A stretch of DNA of 64,000 bases. It comes from Pseudarthrobacter sp. NIBRBAC000502770 (GTDB taxonomy: Bacteria > Actinomycetota > Actinomycetes > Actinomycetales > Micrococcaceae). Below, piece after piece: positions 57,810 to 64,000 of this stretch. Below the pieces are notes generated by a model, which had not been told where the DNA came from, ran no database searches, and saw only the letters and a list, made by a program, of their open reading frames with translations. A program made the translations under genes and the position numbers. The stretch lies in the NCBI RefSeq assembly GCF_006517815.1, contig NZ_CP041197.1, forward strand, positions 1 through 64,000, given 5' to 3'. Every line of letters starts with the position of its first letter. Position 1 is the stretch's first letter.

Positions 57810-59575
57810 GCGGTGTCCCCGTCCGTCCAGGGATTGTGTGCCGCAACGGTCACGGGTTCACCATCGACGTTCACTTCAGTGGCGAGGGAGTCTTTGACTT
57901 TCTGGGCGTGGGGGCCGTTCATCCATGGGATGGTTTCGATCATGGTGGCCGGGGCGCCGGAGGTGAGCAGGATGGCCCGGAACCTGGGCAGTGCTGTCAG
58001 GTCGGCGACGGAGAGGATCTCGTCTTTGTTTTCCTGCCGGGAGGAGGAGGATCCGGTTTTGCTGTGGCTGCGGGAGACGTTGATGTAGCTGTATTGGCCG
58101 ATGAGGCGGGAGAGTTCATCGAGGTAGCCGACTTCGGAGACGCCGCCGCCGTAGATTTTCACGTTCGACGCGGACCAGAGTTTCCGCATGCCTTCCAGGG
58201 ACCAGACCTCCACGCCCTGGGACCAGGACTGCAGGATGGTCATGAGGATGATCCCGCGGGAGCCGTAGTGGCTGTACTGGTCCGGCAGTGCCTTCCAGCG
58301 GCAGACGTTCGCTGCCTCATCGAGGATGCCGAGCAGCGGTGTTGCGAGCCGGCCGCCGGGCTGGGAGGTGGCGTACTTTTCGGCCGCTTCCACGACGGCG
58401 ACGGTCAGGGCGGTGACGAGGGGGCCGGCGGTGCCGACGCCTTCGCGGGAGAGGCTGTAGAGGGTGCCGTTGCCTCGCACGAAGTCCTCGGGGACGAACT
58501 GCGGCCGCGGGTCGGTGTCCACTGTCGTGTCGCGCAGGGGCGTGACCCATTGGCTGACCTCGCGGTCGGTCAGGCAGGAAACCATTTGCCGGGCGGTGCC
58601 GTAGACGCCGGCCCGCTGCTTTTCCGGTTCGCGGATGTGGCCTATCACCATGTCCGAGAGCAGGTCATACCCTGCGGTCCTCAGCAGTTCTGCGGGGGCG
58701 TCGTCGTGCGGGCGGGTCAGCCAGGTGTAGACCTGTGTGACCGGGGCGGAGTCGAGTGAGGCGGCGAGCAGGAAGGCTTTGAGCAGGTTCTGCCCTGCCG
58801 GGTCGAAGTAGGCATCGGGTTTGGTCCCGGGTTCACGGGAGCCGTTGGCGAAGTGCTGTGCCAGGTTCCCGGCCGTGGCTTCGTTCTTCACGTAGGAGAG
58901 CGGGTTCCACCACCAGGTGGGTTCCTCTTCCGCGACGGCCTGCGGGTCAAAGACCCACACAGCGCCGGCTTCAGTCCGGATCGGGCGGGTGACGTCCACG
59001 ATGTCGCGCTTGTTCGAGGTGGCAATCACCGCGCCGGGTGCATCCAGGATTGCCGGGACGGCGTAGGAGGTGGTCTTCATCGTTCGGGGACCGGCGATGA
59101 GGATCAGCATGTCCTCCCAGGACGCCCACAGCGGGCGCTTCCCGGCAACGCTGCGGCCAAGCCGCACTCCGGTGGAGTTCTCCACGCCGAGACGCACAGC
59201 GGTGGCCGTGGCCCCCTTGGTGCCCAGATGATCGAGGTCTTTCCCGCGGCCCATGTGGACGGCGGCCTTATCCACCCGGGTGCGCTTGTGCGCTGTTCGG
59301 GAGCGGACCACCAGCACTGTCACTGTCAGGGAAATCAATACTCCGAGGAGCACGCAGGCGACGATGGTGGACTGGACGGGCCAGGGCACCCGGCCCTTGG
59401 CCAGGCCTGCCACCAGATCAATCGGGTGGGCCGGGGGCGAGGCAAGGCCGGCCATCCAGGATCCGAGATGTGCCGAGACCCAGCTGCCGCCCCCAATGAC
59501 GACAGCTGCGCCGATGGCCAGCCAGATCCCCAACGCGTCGCCGAGCCCTGTGCCTTTACGGTTCGGGGCACTCAT
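57806..59575 (-). CDS. Type IV coupling protein (TraG/VirD4 family)
   Basis: A 589-residue protein with two N-terminal membrane helices (about 11-33 and 60-82) and a VirD4-like ATPase. Walker A is deviant, LIAGPRTMKTTSY, and Walker B is LLGILDEAANVC. It couples the relaxosome to the secretion channel. The ATG at 59575 overlaps the stop of the VirB4-like gene (ATGA). The GPRTMKTT form of the P-loop is common in actinobacterial TraG-like proteins. Confidence 0.9.
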   Translation of the reverse strand: MSAPNRKGTGLGDALGIWLAIGAAVVIGGGSWVSAHLGSWMAGLASPPAHPIDLVAGLAKGRVPWPVQSTIVACVLLGVLISLTVTVLVVRSRTAHKRTRVDKAAVHMGRGKDLDHLGTKGATATAVRLGVENSTGVRLGRSVAGKRPLWASWEDMLILIAGPRTMKTTSYAVPAILDAPGAVIATSNKRDIVDVTRPIRTEAGAVWVFDPQAVAEEEPTWWWNPLSYVKNEATAGNLAQHFANGSREPGTKPDAYFDPAGQNLLKAFLLAASLDSAPVTQVYTWLTRPHDDAPAELLRTAGYDLLSDMVIGHIREPEKQRAGVYGTARQMVSCLTDREVSQWVTPLRDTTVDTDPRPQFVPEDFVRGNGTLYSLSREGVGTAGPLVTALTVAVVEAAEKYATSQPGGRLATPLLGILDEAANVCRWKALPDQYSHYGSRGIILMTILQSWSQGVEVWSLEGMRKLWSASNVKIYGGGVSEVGYLDELSRLIGQYSYINVSRSHSKTGSSSSRQENKDEILSVADLTALPRFRAILLTSGAPATMIETIPWMNGPHAQKVKDSLATEVNVDGEPVTVAAHNPWTDGDTA

Positions 59576-61164
59576 GCTGCACCCTCTTCCTGGACCGGAG
59601 CGGTGGCTTCCAGCAGGGATTCTGCCGGAGCGTGCCAGCGCTTGTTGGTGTCGTTCAGGGAGGCTTCGATGGACGTGAGGCCGATCTGGACGGGGATGCC
59701 GGGGCGGCCGCCGACCTTGATGAGGAATTTCCCGCGTCCGGGAGGTTCGACGTCGCCGCCGCGGGAGTCCCATGCGGGCGGGTCCTGCCAGGAGATGAGC
59801 TTTTGCTGTTCCTGCCGTGAGAGTGGGATCGCTGCGGTCAGCAGCGGCATTTCGGAGGCGGGAAGCCCGCCGCAGATGACCATGCCGGAGCGTTCGACGA
59901 AGCCGCGGGCCTTCATCCGGTCCTCTTCTGCCGGGAGCGCGAGCAGGTCGGACATGGTGTGGGAAATCATGACTTGGCCGACGCCGACTGAGCGGTTGAG
60001 GCGGGTCAGGGCGTCCACCCGGTCCACCATGCCCTTGCCGGCGCGCAGTGCCCGCCAGAGCTCGTCCAGGACGACGAAGTAGTTCCGCCGCGGTTCCAGC
60101 CCGGCGTCGGCGAGGGCGTTGGCGACGTTGACGGTGCCGAAGCCGTAGGACCAGCAGGCCAGCAGCACTGCGGCCTGCAGGTCCGTTTCTGTCTCATCGA
60201 TGCTGGAGACGTCAAAGACGACGGCCCGGTCGCGCCGCATCGGGTTCGTGGTGTGCCGGGAGAAGATTTCCCCGAGTTTCCCGCCGCCGGTCAGCCCGAG
60301 CAAGGTTGCTTCCAGTGCACGGGTTTCCTGCAGATAGACGGTCATGTCCCCGCGGTCCAGCGCGACCTGGCGCAGCTCGTCCGGGGCGGCGGTGATGACG
60401 TCGAGGAGATCTTTCAGGACCGGGACACCGTCGAAGGAGTCATCGAGGACGCGCAGGGCGCGGTCCAAAATGGTCTGTTCCTGATCGGTGGGCGGGTTGT
60501 TCCGGCTGATCGTGATGAGGGAAACGACCATGTTCAGGCGCCGGCCGTGGGCATCGGCCCGGACCCGGACGGCCGCTTCGTGGTGTCCGCGCTCCTCGAG
60601 GAGTTGGGCGACCTCAATGGCCTGTCCCGGGTCGAGGATGTTCAGGTAGCCGCGGCCGCGGCCGAGTTCGATGACCTGCCCGCCGACGGCGCTAATGGCG
60701 TCCACGTGTTCGCCCTTGAGGTCCCCGAGCACGAGCGGGTGGACGCCCTGGCCGGAGAGGCCTAGCATCATGCGGCGCACGAGCGTGGATTTGCCCAGGC
60801 CGGGTTTGCCGAGGATGAACGCGGAGGGGTTGGAAATCAGGTGGGCGCGCTGGAACCAGCTGATCGGGTCACAGCAGACTGTGGCCTGGGTTTCCTCGTG
60901 CCGGCCCAGCGGGACGCCGATCATGGGCGAGGACGTGCCCGAGGAAAATGGCCACAGCCCGCAGACCTGCACCGTGGTCCCACGGTATTCACGCACCGCC
61001 GGGACCAGGGCCGCAGCCCCTCCCCCGCGTCCGCCCCAGCCACGGGAGCCGGGGACACGCACCCGGGCCGGACGAGCCGTGGACGCGCGGCCGTCGCGGG
61101 CTTCGGATTCCACACCATCAAGGAGCGGATTCTTCTTCTTCTTCCCTCGAAAGAGCTTCTGCAT
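59572..61164 (-). CDS. VirB4-like conjugation ATPase
   Basis: A 530-residue ATPase with a basic start (KKKKNPLL), Walker A LGKPGLGKSTLVRRMM (near residue 120) and Walker B YFVVLDELWRALRAG. This matches the C-terminal motor of VirB4/TraE-type proteins that energise T4SS assembly; the N-terminal membrane-associated part of VirB4 is supplied by the separate SCO6880-like protein upstream. ATG start overlaps the previous stop by one base. Confidence 0.88.
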   Translation of the reverse strand: MQKLFRGKKKKNPLLDGVESEARDGRASTARPARVRVPGSRGWGGRGGGAAALVPAVREYRGTTVQVCGLWPFSSGTSSPMIGVPLGRHEETQATVCCDPISWFQRAHLISNPSAFILGKPGLGKSTLVRRMMLGLSGQGVHPLVLGDLKGEHVDAISAVGGQVIELGRGRGYLNILDPGQAIEVAQLLEERGHHEAAVRVRADAHGRRLNMVVSLITISRNNPPTDQEQTILDRALRVLDDSFDGVPVLKDLLDVITAAPDELRQVALDRGDMTVYLQETRALEATLLGLTGGGKLGEIFSRHTTNPMRRDRAVVFDVSSIDETETDLQAAVLLACWSYGFGTVNVANALADAGLEPRRNYFVVLDELWRALRAGKGMVDRVDALTRLNRSVGVGQVMISHTMSDLLALPAEEDRMKARGFVERSGMVICGGLPASEMPLLTAAIPLSRQEQQKLISWQDPPAWDSRGGDVEPPGRGKFLIKVGGRPGIPVQIGLTSIEASLNDTNKRWHAPAESLLEATAPVQEEGAA

Positions 61165-62672
61165 TACAGGGCCTCTCTGATTTCGGTGGGCAGCAGGATG
61201 TGCTTGGGCAGGACCAGTCCGAGCGGCAGGGACGCGGCGAACGCGGTGTCCTGGGAACCGTAGGCACGGCGCAGCAGCACCCGGGCGGTGCCGGAGGTCT
61301 GTTCCACGGCGGCGACCGCATCGGGGAGCCGGGCAGGGTCGGTGACGGTGGCGGTGACGACCATGCCAAAGTTCACCAGACCGGCACCTTGGGCTTCCTC
61401 CTGGGCGGTTTGTGCAGCGGAGCGGGCGTCGACCAGCGCGCGGGCGGACGGTCGGCCTCCGGAGGTGATGCGGACGTTCGCGTTGTTCTGGTCCCGCTCG
61501 ACCACGGCTGCGGCCCGGGCCGAATCCATCGGACGGTACAGCAGGGAAACGCGCTTGCGGTCGATGTCCCCGTGCGGGGCCAGCAGCCGGGAGAGAACCG
61601 AGGAATTTACCGACCCGCGCGGGGCGCCGGTCATGGTCCAGGAGGCAGAGAACGCGCCGTCGTGCCGGTAGTCATCCCAGCTCGCCTGCGCCGCAGAGGG
61701 GCCGACTTCGCCCCACGTGAGGGCGACCGGGGATCCGGCGGCGTGGGCTTCATCAATGATCAACGCCGCGGGCGGGTCGTAAGCGATCCGGACGACCTCG
61801 CAGAGTTCCTGCGCGGACATCGGCCGGGCAATGCCGGCGCCGGTCGCCTGCAACCGGGCACCGAGCCCGGGGATGCGGGATGCCAGGTCCCGGGCGACAT
61901 CTTCGGGTTCGCGCTTCCGGGACCCGGAGCGCAGCGCGGCGGTAAAGGTCAGGGACACCCAGGCCCGGACGGTGGCCGAGCCTTCCGGGTAGGTGCGGAC
62001 AACCTCGCGGAGGATCGCCTTCGCGGTCTCCGGGGCATCGGCATGAATGTTCATTTCGACTTCGTTGCGCAGCCGGTAACCGGAATCCGGTGCGGTCTCC
62101 ACGGTCACGGCCGCGGCCTCCAAACCGGCCTCATCCCCGAGCCCGGCGATCCAGCCGCCCCAGTTCGCAACCCACGCGTCGACCTGCTCCGGATCCACCA
62201 GGGACGCACCATCTGGTTCGGTGGAAAAGACCACGGTGAAGTGGTTCGTGGTGGGGACGTGAAGCATGGCGAACGGGCGGTTGTAGGAGTCGTTGAACTC
62301 GTACAGCCGGGACTTCGCGGCAAGGCCGGGAAGCTGGAACATGCCCCACTCGGTGACCCCGAGCGGGCCGGAACGGTAAAGGTTGGTCCCGCCGGAACGG
62401 GCGAGACGGAAGTTCATGCGCGTCGCGAACCGGTCCACGATGGACTGTCCGTGCTTGTCCTTGACCGTCAGCAGCAGCACGAGCAAGCCCGAGACGGCGA
62501 GGACACTCATGCCCGGCAGCAGGCCCCAGATGGCGAAGGTGATGATGCCGGCCAACAGACCGGTCATGACGATGCCGGTGCCGATCGCGCCCAGGCTTCC
62601 CAGCCCTGCGGAGCGGGGAACGCGCCAGTTGCCGTAGGACGGTTCCTTATATTCGGTATTAATTGCTGCCAC
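61164..62672 (-). CDS. SCO6880-like T4SS component (VirB3/VirB4 N-terminal-like)
   Basis: A 502-residue protein with two membrane helices near the N-terminus (AIGTGIVMTGLLAGIITFAIWGLLPGMSVLAVSGLLVLLL region) followed by a large soluble domain (RLYEFNDSYNRPFAMLHVP, LRNEVEMNIHADAPE, LIIDEAHAAG). This is the SCO6880 type found before VirB4-like ATPases in actinobacterial conjugation loci. GTG 62672 with GGGAGG upstream is chosen; it overlaps the TrbL-like gene by 14 nt. Confidence 0.85.
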   Translation of the reverse strand: MAAINTEYKEPSYGNWRVPRSAGLGSLGAIGTGIVMTGLLAGIITFAIWGLLPGMSVLAVSGLLVLLLTVKDKHGQSIVDRFATRMNFRLARSGGTNLYRSGPLGVTEWGMFQLPGLAAKSRLYEFNDSYNRPFAMLHVPTTNHFTVVFSTEPDGASLVDPEQVDAWVANWGGWIAGLGDEAGLEAAAVTVETAPDSGYRLRNEVEMNIHADAPETAKAILREVVRTYPEGSATVRAWVSLTFTAALRSGSRKREPEDVARDLASRIPGLGARLQATGAGIARPMSAQELCEVVRIAYDPPAALIIDEAHAAGSPVALTWGEVGPSAAQASWDDYRHDGAFSASWTMTGAPRGSVNSSVLSRLLAPHGDIDRKRVSLLYRPMDSARAAAVVERDQNNANVRITSGGRPSARALVDARSAAQTAQEEAQGAGLVNFGMVVTATVTDPARLPDAVAAVEQTSGTARVLLRRAYGSQDTAFAASLPLGLVLPKHILLPTEIREAL

Positions 62673-63960
62673 TGGGGCCCTCCCCGGTTGAATCCTGCGC
62701 GGTTTGTTGTGCGGCCTGAGAGGCCTTTGACGCTGCTTGTGCTCCTGCGGCGACGGCGATACCGGCCGGGCCGGCGGCTTTCGCCGCTCCCGACGCGGCG
62801 CCGGCGCCGGCACCGGCGGAACCTGCGCCGGCTCCTGCAACCGAGCCGGAGGTGCCTGCCCCGGCGGTAGCGGCGCTTCCGGTGGTGCCCTTACCGGGCG
62901 CCCCTCCGGGGCCAGTTGAGCCAGGGGTGGGTTTGCCGTTGCCGCCGTTACTGCCGCCGGCGCCCTTGCTGCCCTGTGCGCTGGCGCTCTGGCCGGGTTG
63001 GCTGGCCGGTGTGGGCGATGCGTTGCCGCGTCCACTGCCGGAGCGGCCCATCGACACAGCGCCGGTAGCCATGGCCCCCACCGCCGCTCCTGCTCCCCCG
63101 CCGGAACCGGAAGCGACAGCTCCGACCATCGGGGTGACGAAGCGCATCAATGCCGGCAGTGCCAGCAGCGCGACAATCATGAGGGCGAAGCCGGTAATGG
63201 ATCCCAGCAGGACGTTGCCGCCCGAGGATCCCATGAGCTTGAAGGCCACGGCGTAGACGATGGCTGCGGCGGGCTTGTAGAGAATGAACGCGATGGTCCA
63301 GCCGATGGCTTTCTGGAACCACTGGCGTCCCATCTCGGTGTTGGTGAACGCAGCCGTGGTCGGGAGGATGCCGGCCAGGATGACGAGCATTCCGCCGCGG
63401 ACGATCATGAGAACGATCTGCACCAGCGAGGCAAGCAAACCCACCAGGCCCAGGATGATCAGAATGAAGACCCCGACGCCGGTCTGGTTTGTCATCACCA
63501 GGATGGCCATCGCGTGGGCGAAGCCCTTGCCGTCCGTTGCCCGGTCAATGATCGAGGCCGAGAACGCGTCGGCCGCGATCACCAGAATGGAGATCACCGC
63601 CAGCCCTAGCCCGGACACCAGCGTGAGGGTCAGCAGGGACCGCAGCAGGTCTTTCAACGGTGCCCCGCGCTGCTCCCAAATCATCCGGGTTCCACCGAGA
63701 ATGACCGACAAAACCGCCAGCGCCAGCGTCCAGTAGCCCAGCTGCGAATTCACGAAACCGACCACAGGACTGGCGGTGACCCCATCCTGGGATGCGAGAT
63801 TGGCCGTGGGCATGCTCACCCAGAAGGTGGAGAGCGTTGTCACCATCTGGCTCATGCCCTCCATGATGGCTTTCGCTAGATTGCCTATAGCGTCATCGAT
63901 TACGCCGGAAACCGCGCTTTTCGATACACAATCAAGGTTCCAAATCTCGCACTCGGCCAT
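62659..63960 (-). CDS. TrbL/VirB6-like T4SS membrane channel protein
   Basis: A 433-residue protein with about six to seven membrane helices (residues 70-290) and a long, low-complexity Gly/Ala/Ser-rich C-terminal tail. The hydrophobic core (LLASLVQIVLMIVRGGMLVILAG, EMGRQWFQKAIGWTIAFILYKPAAAIVYAVAF) is typical of TrbL/VirB6. It forms the inner-membrane channel of the conjugation apparatus. It is the first gene of the leftward transfer operon seen here; upstream genes probably lie beyond the window end. Confidence 0.88.
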   Translation of the reverse strand: MAECEIWNLDCVSKSAVSGVIDDAIGNLAKAIMEGMSQMVTTLSTFWVSMPTANLASQDGVTASPVVGFVNSQLGYWTLALAVLSVILGGTRMIWEQRGAPLKDLLRSLLTLTLVSGLGLAVISILVIAADAFSASIIDRATDGKGFAHAMAILVMTNQTGVGVFILIILGLVGLLASLVQIVLMIVRGGMLVILAGILPTTAAFTNTEMGRQWFQKAIGWTIAFILYKPAAAIVYAVAFKLMGSSGGNVLLGSITGFALMIVALLALPALMRFVTPMVGAVASGSGGGAGAAVGAMATGAVSMGRSGSGRGNASPTPASQPGQSASAQGSKGAGGSNGGNGKPTPGSTGPGGAPGKGTTGSAATAGAGTSGSVAGAGAGSAGAGAGAASGAAKAAGPAGIAVAAGAQAASKASQAAQQTAQDSTGEGPSGSN

Positions 63961-64000
63961 GTCAGACTCCGGTCCAGAGGATGAATCCGCTCAGATCACT

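Noticed and set aside
60948..62870. 640-codon rightward frame opposite the VirB4-like and SCO6880-like genes
   Set aside because: Antisense to two recognised T4SS genes; Gly/Arg/Asp-rich shadow composition.
1..64000. tRNA, rRNA or CRISPR loci
   Set aside because: No cloverleaf-like conserved TTCGAATC-type arms, ribosomal RNA segments or regularly spaced short repeats were noticed on either strand.

Overview
The window looks like part of a large conjugative plasmid (or integrated plasmid) of a high-GC actinobacterium. Arthrobacter, Pseudarthrobacter or another member of the Micrococcaceae is most likely. The reasons are the overall high GC, the frequent GTG starts and ATGA/GTGA gene overlaps, and typical actinobacterial families: a pCXC100-like ParA/ParB pair, DUF4192, DUF4913, DUF6153, an SCO6880-type conjugation protein, helicase-associated-domain proteins, CmtR and CsoR. 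No rRNA, tRNA, CRISPR array or complete insertion sequence was seen.

Layout. 1-1.9 kb: the end of a winged-helix (possibly Rep) gene, a repeat-rich putative centromere, parA and parB. 1.9-9.2 kb: a leftward tlpA/ccdA pair and a rightward CmtR-controlled cadmium/lead operon (cmtR, P-type ATPase, lspA, cadD, a PaaK-like ligase, a DsbA-like protein). 9.2-13.1 kb: a leftward operon behind a LexA box (umuD, umuC, three small genes, ATP-dependent DNA ligase). 13.4-19.3 kb: a helicase-associated protein, then three unrelated genes each preceded by a copy of the same ~370-nt potentially structured leader, plus two copies of a small terminator-ended RNA-like element complementary to the leaders' Shine-Dalgarno region. 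19.3-22.8 kb: an ATPase/membrane-protein pair of visibly lower GC and a serine recombinase. 22.8-31.8 kb: a mercury-resistance region with three MerR-type operators (merR, merA, merB, a lipoprotein, a second MerA-like flavoprotein, DUF1440, then leftward a MerT-like protein, thioredoxin lipoprotein and CcdA-like protein). 32-35.3 kb: an ATPase, small redox and zinc-ribbon proteins, a YnfA-type protein, a DinB-like protein and a DNA-ligase remnant. 35.6-38.7 kb: oriT-like palindromes, MobC, relaxase and an accessory gene. 39.2-57.4 kb: a copper-resistance island (CopB-like ATPase with an unusual CPD motif, HMA protein, csoR, copZ, copA, DUF6153, DUF305, an Asp-box lipoprotein, ccdA, multicopper oxidase, lgt, DUF3105, ctaG, tlpA, a DUF2269-like operon and a TetR regulator). 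57.4-64 kb: leftward type IV secretion genes (TrbL/VirB6-like, SCO6880-like, VirB4-like ATPase, coupling protein, DUF4913).

How the genes work together. Each metal cluster combines a metal sensor with its own operator, an efflux ATPase or detoxifying enzyme, and extracytoplasmic thiol/redox and lipoprotein functions. The cadmium operon carries lspA and the copper operon carries lgt, so the element encodes two consecutive lipoprotein-maturation enzymes alongside at least six predicted lipoproteins. The tlpA/ccdA pair occurs twice (beside the cadmium operon and inside the copper operon), and a diverged CcdA/thioredoxin pair sits in the mer region. Partition, mobilisation, secretion and SOS-mutagenesis genes provide maintenance and spread.

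The most unusual feature is the 14.1-19.3 kb region: three repeated leaders that end exactly at the start codons of a DUF4192 gene, an unknown gene and a ParB-like gene, together with two small-RNA-like elements able to pair with the ribosome-binding sites of all three. This could be an undescribed plasmid-encoded RNA control circuit. The evidence is sequence complementarity and hairpin conservation only.
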